Assembly (NCBI GenBank): GCA_963556195.1
Contig: OY744522.1
Coordinates: forward strand, 41,130,263-41,194,262
Length of the DNA: 64,000 nt
From: Sepiola atlantica
Lineage: Eukaryota; Mollusca; Cephalopoda; Sepiida; Sepiolidae
Direction: 5' to 3'
A model generated the notes under the pieces. It saw only the letters and a list, made by a program, of their open reading frames with translations, had not been told where the DNA came from and searched no databases. Each line of letters opens with the position of its first letter. Positions within the stretch are counted from its first letter, which is position 1. Shown in pieces: positions 22,200 to 32,829 of this stretch. Position numbers and translations under genes: made by a program.

Positions 22200-23170
22200 T
22201 CATCTGCTTATCTCTGTATTGTTTCCAGTCGTCATGGACTTCTTTGTGCCACTGGAATCAAGCAGGGATGATTCAGGAGATTGGTTAGAGATTGCGCAAC
22301 CGTTGCTTCACAATTACACTCAAAGGCACCCTTACAAGGGGTATTTGTTGTCTCACCAGACTGAACAGAGACAATGATTCACAGTAGCCGCTTATGTCTG
22401 AGTGGGGATGTGTCTTGTTTGGGGGTGAATATGTTAAGAAAAAACGGCTTCATCATTTCCTTGGATTTCCTATGTGGTTCGTGATCCAGATCCACAATCA
22501 CATTTTCACTGTGCTTTATCGAGTTGAATTAGGGGTTCATCCAGATTTTTATTGCTAATAAATACAGACTTCGAATAATGTACGAATCTTTTAGAATTGC
22601 TACTTCATATACTGATTTTACAAAGCAGGTTTTAAGAAATCATTGTGCAGTATTACAGATCAATAATTCCATTCTTTATTCTCATAAATACAAAAATACA
22701 TTTTTATACATATTTATAAAGCAAGACTTTGTTATATAAAAAATAGAACAAAGAAAAGTGTAAAACCCCTAGATATTATTTGCTATTATTCTACGACTCC
22801 AACTAGGAACAACAGCGTAAGATGCTACTGTTATTGCAGAAACAGAGGCAAACTCAATATTTAGAGAAGTAAAGATACAGATCTACTCCACTACGGCCCG
22901 GAGACTACTGCTGCTACGACGTGTTATCAACACGATTTCTGCTACAAGATACGGACCGACGGGATATTTCTCATGGTTAAAAGACAACGAATCCTCGACC
23001 ATAATGCTACATAGGAAGTTTCAGATGAAAGAACCAAAACCGTAACATTTAGAAATTATCGAGACACAACTGTCTTCGAAAATATTCTTACACACATAAA
23101 GTGCCTTTACATTTTCAGTGAACGTTATTCTTCAACCTGATAAAAAAATAACATTAAACTCACAGAAGGG
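22200..23170. other. Noncoding, no feature recognised
   Basis: AT-rich sequence. A 60-codon frame at 22195-22377 is unrecognised. Confidence 0.55.
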
Positions 23171-23174
23171 AACT

Positions 23175-23315
23175 TGCTAGTCTTTCTTTACTCTATCTTT
23201 ATTTCCATAGATGGTGCACGTCTGAGCTCCAATCTCTTGTTCGTCCTTGTAAGACATTCACAGCAAGAACTCATCTTCTAACAAAACTGAAAAGAACATT
23301 ATTTTCTTACTCTGT
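23175..23315 (-). pseudogene. Decayed copy of the 5.6 kb coding-like repeat
   Basis: On the minus strand the DNA matches 5640-5760, including GTTCTTGCTGTGAAT and AGAGATTGGAGCTCAG. Translation gives VLAVNVLQG with stops nearby. Identity of the original protein is unknown. Confidence 0.5.
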
Positions 23316-23324
23316 GTATGACCT

Positions 23325-23550
23325 TCAGTCGGAATTTCCATAAACAGAGTTTCTTTCTAATAAACTTTCTATCTGTAGAAAACATTACCAGGGGTCTGCT
23401 TCCTTGCAAACTACAAAATGGTCGTCTTTAAATTCAAAGTCAACAAATACTTATTCAATAGATCATTCTCATAAGAAATCAAATGTTGTTCATCCATTCA
23501 TTATTTTCAATCATCTTATAATATTCATCATCATTCAACTGAAAATCTCG
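23325..23550 (+). pseudogene. LINE 3'-terminal coding fragment
   Basis: Plus-strand sequence is homologous to the minus strand of 34430-34200. Shared landmarks are GAATTTCCAT(A/G)AACAGAGTTT, ATTATTTTCAATC and CATCATTCAACTG. Readable residues GRLKFKVNKYLF fit the extreme C-terminus of the reverse-transcriptase ORF seen at 34.2-34.8 kb (typical ending F-K-x-x-x-N-x-x-L). It is strongly decayed. Confidence 0.55.
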
Positions 23551-23690
23551 TTAACACTCGAATTTACACTTGATAAGTGGTGACGAAATTTTCAGTTGAA
23601 TGATGATGAATATTATAAGATGATTGAAAATAATGAATGGAATGAACAACATTTAATTTCTTATGAGAATGATTTATTCACAAGTATTTG
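23441..23690. repeat. Inverted repeat (hairpin) of about 105-bp arms
   Basis: 23441-23546 is the near-perfect reverse complement of 23588-23690, with a 41-base spacer. The arm sequence is itself the 3' end of the LINE family seen at 34.2 kb, so the hairpin is two opposed copies of a LINE terminus. Possible origins are twin priming, nested insertion, or an inverted duplication. Confidence 0.85.
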
Positions 23691-24064
23691 ACGAGAAAAT
23701 AAAAATTACGAGCGGTTGTCAATTCTGTTTGGTTGAGGAAAATCTGTATTCATATTCTTTTTTTATCAAAGTATTTTAAGTTTTTAAGATGTTATAAAGA
23801 GGACACTCTTTTATTAAGATACCAGAAAGTCTACCTGCCCTTACCCGGGAATCATATAAAAACAACACTAGTAACATACAAGATCAACAGTCAACACTAT
23901 TCCAAATTAGTTTTATCCCTTATTATTTATGCGATAATGTAATATATTTTTAATTGTATTTGGAGATGAGTACAGTTTCATTTTGACGCATTCAATCAGG
24001 GAAAAACATTTACAGAAAATAGGGTGATAATACGCGTTCGTTAAATACCGTCAGGGGTAGAAAT
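23691..24064. other. Noncoding, no feature recognised
   Basis: A 69-codon frame (23733-23942) has no recognisable domain. Confidence 0.5.

Positions 24065-24115
<51 letters not shown>
24065..24115. repeat. (ATC)n microsatellite at a LINE 3' end
   Basis: About 17 ATC triplets. On the minus strand this forms the terminal ATG/GAT tail of the following LINE fragment. Confidence 0.9.
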
Positions 24116-24477
24116 TTCTTTTTCATTTATTTTTATTTTTTTGTTTTAGTTTTTACTCACTAGAATTTCTAAAACCGATCAACAAGAGTAATTGCTCACT
24201 GACAATAATCAGTGGTGTTTCCAGGGGTCTGAGTGACAATACATCTCCCCAGTGTTGTCAGCTCCTCGGTCTTTTCTATCTTCCTGGATCGTTAACAAAT
24301 AGTTTGTCTTATATCAGCTGAGCCTGGTACCATCACATTATGTGGTGTTTTTTTTTCGGGGAGAGGGGGGGGGGCGCAATTTATGAAATTTCTTGCAGTT
24401 CTTGCATATGGTGGTATTCTTTCTATGTTTTTCTTTTATTTCTTCTGTAAAATTTTCTACTTCTTCTTCTTCGTCTG

Positions 24478-24478
<1 letters not shown>
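24116..24478 (-). mobile_element. RLE-type LINE, 3'-end fragment (copy 1)
   Basis: The minus-strand 3' untranslated end shares TTTACTCACTAG, GTGATTGCTCACTGACAAT-like text and GGAGTCTGAGTGACAACA-like text with copies at 24541, 31180, 35048 and 35380. It is 5'-truncated after about 350 bases, where it meets the ATT repeat. Confidence 0.75.
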
Positions 24479-24530
<52 letters not shown>

Positions 24531-24540
24531 CATCATCATC
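24479..24540. repeat. (ATT)n microsatellite between two LINE copies
   Basis: About 17 ATT triplets followed by four ATC triplets. Read on the minus strand it is a TAA repeat directly attached to the 3' end of LINE copy 2. Confidence 0.95.
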
Positions 24541-26290
24541 TTTACTCACTAGGGGTTTTCACACTGGCCGTCATCAGTGATTGCTCACTGATAATCACCA
24601 GAGGTGTTCCCTGGAGTCTGACTGACAACATGTCTCCTCAGATTTCCAGTGCTTTTCACCTCTTTTGATAACTACTGCAAATGAATTTGCGTTATTACAA
24701 CGAACGCTTACCATCGATCTCTCGTTAGCAACAGCCATTGATCTTCTCTAGGATTTCGATGGCAGTAAGCCTCCCTAATGTCCCAGTACTATCCGCACCC
24801 TTCAAGCGGAGGTCTGGTTAGTGCTGTCCTTCCTCGGTATTTCCATCCTCCTTGGCCATTAACGACCGTTTTTTTTTGTGGTATCAGCCGGAGCTGGTGC
24901 CTTCACTTTGTTGAGGGGTGGGTAGTTCATGAAATTTCTTGCAGCTTCTCTTCCTTGGGTTCTTGTGGTGCTCATTATGCGCTTTTGTTTTCTTCCTATT
25001 GAACCTTGCATGTGATTGGTTAGTCTTCGTAGCTTATGTGGAAAGGTTTCCGCATTCAAGAATTTTCCTTAAGATTTCAGCTGTTTTTATCATTGCCGTC
25101 CATTGTATGGTCTCAGTCTTCCCTTTGATTCCAATTTCTCCCAATCTTTTTTCCAGATTCACTAGTGCTCCTACGATTATTGGTATTATATTTACTTTCT
25201 TAATACTCCATATCCCTTTCCATTCCTTAGCGAGTTAAGTGTATTTACTTCGTTTTTCTGTCTCCTTCATCTTCACCTAGTGGTCGGCTGGGACGGCAAA
25301 ATCTACGATTTGGCGGGATTTTTCTTTCTTGTTGACTAGTATGACATCCGGTCTCATTGTTTGTATAAGTTTATCTCTCGGTACCTCCATATCCCAGAGG
25401 ATTTTGTGTTATTCTTTTTCGAGTACTGCCTCTGGTTTATGTTTGTACCATTTGTCCGAGTGTTGGAAATGCATTTGTTTGCTCCCAGTATAATGCTTTT
25501 CCTACGCAGTCTTGCCTATTTTTGTATTCTTTTTGAGCTAGTGTTGTGCATTCACTTAAGTGATTTACTGTTTCGTCTCTTTGTCCGCACAATCTGCATT
25601 TACTGTTTTCCTAGGTTTTATCTATTTTAGCTGTAATGTAGCTGTCTTAATCGCATTGTTGTATGCAGCTGTCAGTAGGTATTCCGTTTCTCTGTTCAGG
25701 TGCCCTTTTCGCAGCCATGCCCAACTATTTGCGTACGTCTCTTCTATTTTCATTCTCATGTAACGTCCATGTAGTTGATTTTCTTCCACTTTTTTCTTGT
25801 CTGTGTGTTTCTGGTTTCGGTGCTTCCTGAGTTGTTCGTTGGGACGATGTCTCTTGCTGCGGTTATCAGCCTTTCTGTGTTCTGAGTTATGTATTTTCCG
25901 GTTTTTTTTAGTGTCGTCAACACAGTCTTCTATACTTACTAGTCCTATCTCTCCTTCGTTTCTCTTCACGTAGAGCCGGTCTGTATCGTCTTTATGATGT
26001 AATGCGTTGTGCATGATCATTAATTGTTTAGTCCTCTGGTCAAGGTGTCTGAGTTTTTTATTTGTTCAGCTCATGAATGGTTCAGAGTATCACTGCGCAA
26101 GTATTTATTCTCTTTTATTAGGTTTCTGCTATATAATGTTGTTTCGAATTGTTTTCTTGTTCTTTTCAGATATTCATGTGCCTTCATTGCCTCTGGTTGG
26201 TTAGTTGCCTAGTTCTATGACCTCTGTTGCTGCTTCACGTTTACCGTTTTTCATCTCTCGCCATGCAGTTTTCATAGAAATAATGTTGCG
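24541..26290 (-). pseudogene. RLE-type LINE, RT C-terminus and endonuclease (copy 2)
   Basis: The minus strand carries a 132-codon frame (26020-25622) with MHNALHHKDDTDRLYVKRNE, SIEDCVDD, ANSWAWLRKGHLNRETEYLL and NNAIKTA. This is the segment between the RT thumb and the C-terminal endonuclease. Further downstream, around 25320-25270, SRQIVDFAVPADH is readable with a stop right after the His, corresponding to the restriction-like endonuclease D residue region of copy 6. The 3' UTR follows to 24541. Frameshifts and stops make it inactive. Confidence 0.75.
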
Positions 26291-26870
26291 TTGTTACAAC
26301 AGCCGTTTACCATTGATTTTTTGATACTACGATCGTTGATCTTCTCTGGGATTTGAGTTTTACTACGCCCCTCTCTGTTTAATATTCCATTACTCTTTGC
26401 ATTCTAACAGTGGAGGTCTGGTTCTTGCTTTCCATCCCCCTTGACACTTAATGACCAGTTTTAGTAGCCTTGATGCCACCACATGTGTGTGTTTTAGAAG
26501 GAATATCAGATTATAAGATTTATGGCAGTTTCAGTTCCCTTGGACTGGTGTAATGAAACTTCTATATTTTATTGCTTTCTGTGTCGTGCGCTGTATGATG
26601 TCAATCATCCCTTTGATTTAAATTTTTCATCTTTTTTCTGAACTGTCACGGTGCTCCTACTATTATCGGTATTACAGTTATTTTATTCATATTTAATATT
26701 TCTTTCAACTTTCTTGCAAGTTCCGTGTATTTGCTTACTGCCTCCTTTATCTTCACCATGTGAACAGATGGTACGGTGAAATTTACGATTTGCCTTTTCT
26801 TTCTTGTTGAATCCATCACTCAATAAGTCCGGGGCCAAACTAATAAAACTACAGCTTTTAGGCAAAATTA
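26282..26870 (-). pseudogene. RLE-type LINE, internal fragment (copy 3)
   Basis: The minus strand again shows the family 3' half. Landmarks are ACAACAGCCGTTTACCATTGA and CAGTGGAGGTCTGGTT in plus orientation near 26300 and 26410, and a decayed NKKEKANRKFHRT near 26800 matching NKKEKSCKIVDFA of copy 6. It lacks the terminal 3' segment present in the other copies. Confidence 0.6.
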
Positions 26871-27336
26871 TACTTTATTCATCAACATAGTCTCCTTCTA
26901 GGGTAATAAACGGATTCCAACGTTTTTCTAACAATTCGATGCATTTTTTGTAGAATGATTTGTCTAAGACCTACAGAATGGAATGAGATATGTGTAACCC
27001 TCTAGGACGCGCATTATCGCTTTGGGGTTTTAATATTTTTTATTGGATGTTATTTTTCCTTTATACTATTCAGTATTACACTTTCTTCTAGAGTCTTACA
27101 TAGTATTAGTCTTCCGCGACCCATCCATGAAAGGGGGGGGGAAGAAGTCCTCCGAAACACGTCTGATTCGTTCGCAGACCAAACACTCAAATACACTTGA
27201 GTATTCCTGTCTTTTGCCACATGTTTTCCGTTTCTATGTCACCCCGGAAAGCGACTTTTGCTGTTTTCTAAAACAAGTCGCTCACATTATTTAACAACCC
27301 TTAATAATCATAACTTCATCACGACTATTTTCACAA
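26871..27336. other. Noncoding, no feature recognised
   Basis: A short frame at 27043-27294 is unrecognised. Confidence 0.55.
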
Positions 27337-27337
27337 A

Positions 27338-27388
27338 GTACTTGAAGAAGGTTGAATGAAAAAAAGACCGAAACATTATGTTTACAGC
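27338..27388 (+). ncRNA. Degenerate hammerhead-like motif
   Basis: CTTGAAGA replaces CTGAAGA (one inserted T, 27341-27348). Possible helix II is GGTT (27350-27353) with GACC (27366-27369). GAA lies at 27370-27372 and helix III is ACA/TGT or ACAT/ATGT. Only three helix I pairs (GTA with TAC) can form. It resembles the 6.0 kb ribozyme but is probably dead. Confidence 0.25.
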
Positions 27389-27619
27389 AATGAAAATATT
27401 GAGACAAGTCCGAAAATTGTAAATCCGAAAAGTCGAATATCGAATTTTTAATATTTAAATGCTGTTGAATATATGCCTCTTATTACGTCATGTATCTACG
27501 CTATTTCTTCCTTTAAATCGATTTGGTAACTTATTTTTAATATTTATTACTGTATTAGCAAAAAAGATAATCAGTTAATAGATTTAATTTTTTAAATTTT
27601 GCTTCTGTTTTTTTTGGTG

Positions 27620-27805
27620 AGGGAAGTCACTCCAGACAAGGCATAGAGCCACTTGATTTTAGGAGCTAAAAATACTACTTTAAGGTCAAAAACTAACTAA
27701 CGATAGGTAGATTCTTACACAGAAGACAGTAATTCTTCCCCCTTTGTCAGAAACATCGCTCATCGAATGTGAGGACTAAAAGACAAAATAAGGTTCACTT
27801 TCTAC
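27620..27805 (+). repeat. Dispersed repeat, homologous to 3295-3525
   Basis: Matches the minus strand of 3.3-3.5 kb (CAAGGCATAGAGCCACTTGA, GAAACATCGCTCAT, GAGGACTAAAAGAC). The two are the only copies I see. Family unknown. Confidence 0.6.
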
Positions 27806-28017
27806 TCTATTTACAATAAATGACAAACTCAAGAAGTATTTATTTTAAAATTTTCACCATAGTTAAAAATTCCATTGATTCATTTGAAACTTTCACATAA
27901 ATTGTCCCTCATTCTTCTCTCTTGAAAAGTAATTAATTCTAATGTTTCAAATTTAGGTCTCTCTCTGTCACTTTAATCATTCAATTATTACGAGGAACAT
28001 ATACTTACTTTTCTTGA

Positions 28018-28625
28018 TTTTTTTCTTATTTTATTGTTCTCTCTCTTCTTCTCTTCTTTCATATTCTAATTCCTTCCTCTTCTCCTTCTTCTTCTCTTCC
28101 TACTTCTTCATCTTGTTTTCCCTTTCCCCCCCCCTTCTCCCCTGCCTTTTCTTCTTCTTCTTCTTCTTCTTCTTCTTCTTCTTCTTTTTCTCCTCCCCCT
28201 CCTACTTCTTCATCTTGTTTTCCCTTTCTTTCCCCTTCTCCCCTGCTGCTTCTTCTTATTATTCTTCTTCTTCTCCTCCCCCTCCTACTTCTTCATCTTG
28301 TTTTCCCTTTTCTTCCCCCTTCTCCCCTGCTTCTTCTTCTTCTTCTTCTTCTTCTTCTTCTTCTTCTTCTTCTTCTTCTTCTTCTCCTCCTCCCCCTCCT
28401 ACTTCTTCATCTTGTTTTCCCTTTTCTCCCCCCTTCTCCCCTGCTGCTGCTGCTTCTTCTTCTTCTTCTTCTTCTTCTTCTTCTTCTTCCGTCTCTTCTT
28501 CTTTTCTCTTTTATTCTTATTCCTTCTTCTTCTTCTTCTTCTTCTTCTTCTTCTTCTTCTTTATCTCCCACTTCTTCATCTTGTTTTTCTTCCTTCTTCT
28601 TATTTTTCTTCTTTTTTTCTTGCTC
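28018..28625. repeat. 600-base polypyrimidine tract with embedded minisatellite
   Basis: The plus strand is almost entirely C and T, dominated by CTT triplets. A unit beginning CTACTTCTTCATCTTGTTTT recurs at 28100, 28202, 28285 and 28399, with a partial copy near 28570, each followed by a C-rich stretch (CCCCTTCTCCCCTGCT) and a variable CTT run. Open frames of 123-216 codons here (poly-Phe/Ser) are by-products. Such mirror-symmetric homopurine-homopyrimidine DNA can form triplexes. Confidence 0.95.
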
Positions 28626-28639
28626 CTTCTACCATTAAC

Positions 28640-29912
28640 GGTGTATACACAGTTTTGTTCGTAATCTGATTTTACAATTAGTTCCAATGATCTGTTACTC
28701 TAATAATAAACACATTCAAATCGATAAATGAGTTTTTTTCTTGCAAACTACATTGACATTAAATGTGAAGATCGACAAAAAGTATTGAAAAAGTGTTCAC
28801 AATAGTAAATATATGAAGATAAGTAATTATTTTCATATTTTCTCTTTTCCATTTCCCTAGTATTTTTTTATAAATACAGTTTACGAACTTTATCAAAAGA
28901 ATAATAAAAAAAAGGTTGATTTTACTCATTCAGGATACTGTTAGAGCATTCCAATTTGTTAAACATATTATTTTGGGGAAGGGGGTAAAGAGGTTTCATA
29001 AAAAAGTAATGAGCATGGTGTAAAAATCGAATCAATAAGGAGAAAAACCTGGGAAACATTTTCATAACTGAAACTTTTTTGTGAAAGTGATCTTTGTAAA
29101 TGCTTTAAAAGACGTTCAAATAATAATAAAATTAATAATATTTAGAAATGAAACAAAATATCAAGTTTTTTTTTAACGCTCTCCTATGCACTAGTTCCTA
29201 CAATTATTTCACCGGTCGATAAATCGTGACCAGCGAAGCGGCCATTGAGAATTCAAACCAAATCCCATTTATCGTGGCCATTTACCAACTAACAATGCCA
29301 AGAAAGATATGAAACCGAAATTTGTGTAAAACAGCAAATTATGTATAGCACATTCGACATTCAATAACACCAAAAGACTGGAGGTGAGTTGATATTTTCT
29401 TGTTAATTTGACTATCGAGTTTGAGTTGATCCATTTTTGTGAACTTGACCGTTCGAATCTAAGTTGATGCGTTTTGTGAACTTGATCGCTCGAGTCTGTT
29501 TATTGTTTCATTCGTTCGAGTTTGTGTTTATCCGCTACTTTTTTGATCCGTATTTCTCCTTCTCTCATTGATTGTGTCTTTACGTTGTGTTATTGTTTTA
29601 GTTTCTTGATCTCAGTTCTCTGTAAAATGCAAGTGAATAATTAACGCCCCCGTCGAACCGTTGAGAAAGAAAACACAACGACATTCGCTTTTGAAAGCGT
29701 GAACAATGAGTTATCTAAAGTTAGCGAGATATGTGTGACGATAATTGATTGGGAGTCTTAAATGAGAGGCTTTGAGCCAAGGTTGGCAATTAGAAGAGAA
29801 CCCGTTTTGTCTAACGGATGAGAGATAAAGCATCAGTTGGTTAAGTGTCAATATTGTCAGTTTCCCTGGTGAGGACGAAAACCGCAAATTTCCGAACGTG
29901 AGATAAGATCGA
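28640..29912. other. Noncoding, no feature recognised
   Basis: AT-rich sequence without recognisable genes, RNAs or clear repeats. Confidence 0.6.
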
Positions 29913-29913
29913 C

Positions 29914-29915
<2 letters not shown>

Positions 29916-29990
<75 letters not shown>
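29916..29990. repeat. (TA)n microsatellite
   Basis: About 75 bases of alternating AT. Confidence 0.95.
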
Positions 29991-29991
<1 letters not shown>

Positions 29992-30065
29992 TAGCAAGAC
30001 TACGTAGTTTTTCCCTGATTGAGGAATCATATAAAATAAGAGATACACACATTAGGTGTAACATA

Positions 30066-30096
30066 TAGATATATATAATATATATATATCAATATG

Positions 30097-30139
<43 letters not shown>
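30066..30139. repeat. (TA)n microsatellite, interrupted
   Basis: TA tracts with a short interruption around 30090. Confidence 0.9.
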
Positions 30140-30140
<1 letters not shown>

Positions 30141-30849
30141 CTTACTAGCAATGAGCAGTAACCAAACAACCCTTTTCCCTTCTCTTCTCCCCGCATCAGT
30201 CATAGTTCATTTAACTAACCCTATCACCCACCTCCTTTATCTTTTGTCTTTACCTCTTCCCCCACTTCTTTACTTGGCCTTGTCTCCAACCAGAACTGTC
30301 GCTTTTTGTAGACTCGATCGAAGTCACTACTTGAATTCCCGACTGCCTGCGTTTAATATACACGTTTCAAACTCAACTTCTGAAAAACTACTTTCATTCT
30401 CGGTGCACAGAAGTATTTTAAAATGTCCCTAATTCTCAAAATTACATCCGAATGTGTGCTCCATCTACGATTGAACTAAACATCTTTCTATTGGATTTAC
30501 TTAATTTTGAACATTGTCAACGCTGCCTTCACGAAACCCCTTTTTTCCATCTTTAAATCTCCATTCACTGGAGACCTTATCAACGGACAATCACCAACTG
30601 GACAGACTCCATATATTTTACACGCATACTCTTACTCTTCATTACTTTATAGTTTTTCAAATTTTGAATTTTGGCTTTTCCACTGCCAACTTATCCATAT
30701 ATGTAATTCCTCTGATGATAAGATTTTAATCTTTGAAAAGCCTTGGCTTAAGGAAGAAAAATAAACATTTTTTTACCGAGTACACCTGGCATTGAACAAT
30801 CGAAGTTGAAATAGATTTGTCATTCGTACATCTTTATCTCTCTTCTTTC

Positions 30850-30850
<1 letters not shown>
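30140..30850. other. Noncoding; unrecognised open frames
   Basis: Plus-strand frames of 71-112 codons between 30094 and 30764 show no domain. I do not support a gene. Confidence 0.5.

Positions 30851-30852
<2 letters not shown>

Positions 30853-30920
<68 letters not shown>
30853..30920. repeat. Compound (TA)n-(TG)n microsatellite
   Basis: TA tract followed by about 19 TG dinucleotides. Confidence 0.95.
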
Positions 30921-30923
<3 letters not shown>

Positions 30924-31149
30924 ATATTTATATATATTAGTGATTGGACGATTCCAATATTTTACCATTTTCCGATACAATTACTGATTCCGTTCCAAAT
31001 TCTCGATTTCAATAAAATTACCGATTTTGATTCAGATTCTTTTTAAATCTCTAAATATTTATCTATAAGTTGTTGTTTTTGTTTATTTTCGGATTACCTT
31101 AAAAACCCATTAGTTTTCAGTATTGATTTATTAATCAACATACCGGGTG

Positions 31150-31928
31150 GCTAGAGAATGATCCCCTGGCATAGGAATCCCCCTTCTAGTGCCCTCACAC
31201 AGATCATCGTTAGTGATTGCTCACCGACAATAACCAGTTATATTTCCTGGAGTCTGAGTGACAACAAGCCTCCCCAGATTTCCAGTATTCTTCACTTCTT
31301 TTCCATAACCACCGCAAATCATCTTGCGGTATCGCAACAGCCTCTTACCACTGATTACTCGCTAGTAAGGACCATTGGTCTTCTGAGATTTGGGTGGCAA
31401 TAAGCCTCCCCAAGGTCCTAGCATTCTCCGCACTCTTCCAATAGAGGTCTGGTTTGTTCTGTCCCTCCTCGGTCTTCTCATCCTCCTCGACCCTCTAGAA
31501 ATATTTTCTCTGGTGTACGCTTAGGCCGGCACACTTTTATTTATTATTTTTTTTTTTTTGGGGGGGGAGAAAGGATTGAAAGAAGAGAGAGATCTTATAG
31601 TGTTTCTTGTAATTTCTGTTCTTTGGTTCATTTTTGTGTGATGTTAGCTGAGGCGTATGTAATTTATTAGGGGTGAGATTATGAAGTGATGTTTCTTGCA
31701 GTTTCTGTTCCTTGGTTTTTGTTGTGATGTTCTTTGTGTGGTTTTGTTTTCTCCCTGTTGTAAATTCCTTGTGACTGGTTACCCTTTGTAGCTTATGCGG
31801 ATTGGTTTCCGCATTCAAGGATTTCCCTAAAGATTGTAGCTGTTTTGATCATTGCCGTCCTTTGTATGTTTCCGATGGTCCCTTTTATTCCAATTTCTCC
31901 CAGTCTTTGCTCCAGGTTTTTTGGGATT
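31150..31928 (-). mobile_element. RLE-type LINE, 3' region (copy 4)
   Basis: Minus-strand copy of the 3' end family. Plus-strand landmarks are GTGATTGCTCACCGACAATA, GGAGTCTGAGTGACAACAAG, AGAGGTCTGGTTTGTTCTGT and GCTTATGCGGATTGGTTTCC. The coding part is nearly all missing, and it ends at a CTT microsatellite. Confidence 0.7.
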
Positions 31929-31929
31929 G

Positions 31930-32005
31930 TTTCTTCTTCTTCTTCTTCTTCTTCTTCTTCTTCTTCTTCTTCTTCTTCTTCTTCGTCGTCGTCGTCATCG
32001 TCGTC
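31930..32005. repeat. (TTC)n-(GTC)n microsatellite
   Basis: About 18 TTC triplets followed by GTC/ATC triplets join LINE copy 4 to the Helitron-like 3' end. Confidence 0.95.
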
Positions 32006-32072
32006 ATTATTAACAGTAAATTATACAGATTGATGTATAAAGCACCGTGCGATTTTCACGGGGTTTTGCTAG
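32006..32072 (+). mobile_element. Helitron-like 3' end fragment
   Basis: The sequence from AACAGTAAATTATACAGATT to CTAG at 32069-32072 matches the 3' ends of the elements ending at 32573 and 38048. A hairpin with CGTG and CACG arms precedes GGGTTTTG and the terminal CTAG. The next base starts another element (TCTAGATAATAATATG), giving a direct head-to-tail junction. Confidence 0.75.
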
Positions 32073-32573
32073 TCTAGATAATAATATGCTAAGCCACTAC
32101 ATGTTTGTGTGTACGTTATCACCTTTCACACACATTAAAAAATGATATCGTCCGATTAGCATACATGATGATTGGTGATTAGTTGCATGTCGCTAAGTTC
32201 AAACATTCCGACTTTTTCCATTTTTGAATGAATTATTCCAATATCAAGTAATGCTGATTAAAATAATACAATTTTAAATAAATCAATACAAAATGTCATT
32301 CCTTTTTATTGATTTCAAGAATAATTATTTTTACGGTAAGAAAACAGAGAACATTTATTGTTTTAAAACGAATAACATTTCTAACATTTCAAATGAATAA
32401 GTATATTTATTTGATTTATTTCAAGAACATTTAGCTGATAATGACAATTATGTAAGAACAAGGAGTAATTTTTTACTCTGACAGATATTCATTATTTTAG
32501 AATATTATTATTAACAGTAAATAATGCCGATTGCACTAGAATGCATCGTGGAATTTCTACGGCATTCAGCTAG
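32073..32573 (+). mobile_element. Non-autonomous Helitron-like element, about 500 bp
   Basis: Starts TCTAGATAATAATATGCTAAG and ends with an imperfect hairpin (TCGTGG/CTACGG) then CATTCAG and CTAG at 32570-32573, followed by T. Its interior is collinear with 37506-38048 (CAATTTTAAATAAAT, CGGTAAGAAAACAGAGA, ATTATTATTAACAGTAAAT). 5' TC and 3' hairpin plus CTRR are the hallmarks of Helitrons. No Rep or helicase coding is present. Confidence 0.8.
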
Positions 32574-32618
32574 TTAGAATAAAAATACGGGCGAGAAAAG
32601 CATGAACTTGTAGTATAC

Positions 32619-32803
32619 TCACAGATACGGGTAAAACAGCCACCTGTTAGGGTTAGGGTTAGGGGTTTCATATAGGGTTAGGGTTATTAAATATATTGTC
32701 AAGAATTAACTCACAGATACGGGTAAAACAACCACCTGTTAGGGTTAGGGTTAGGTTTAATTATAGGGGTAGGATTAGGGTTATTAAATATATTGCCAGC
32801 AAT
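32619..32803 (+). repeat. Degenerate telomere-like TTAGGG block, duplicated 91-bp unit
   Basis: A unit beginning CTCACAGATACGGGTAAAAC occurs at 32619 and 32710 (offset 91). Each contains two or three TTAGGG units, a short spacer, more GGGTTA, then ATTAAATATATTG. TTAGGG is the metazoan telomere repeat. Here it forms a small interstitial tract immediately 3' of the Helitron-like element. Confidence 0.85.
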
Positions 32804-32829
32804 TAACCGTTTAAATCTTAGATTGTTTT

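Noticed and set aside
28014..28669. 216-codon poly-Phe/Ser frame
   Set aside because: Produced by the polypyrimidine CTT tract; no signal of a real protein.
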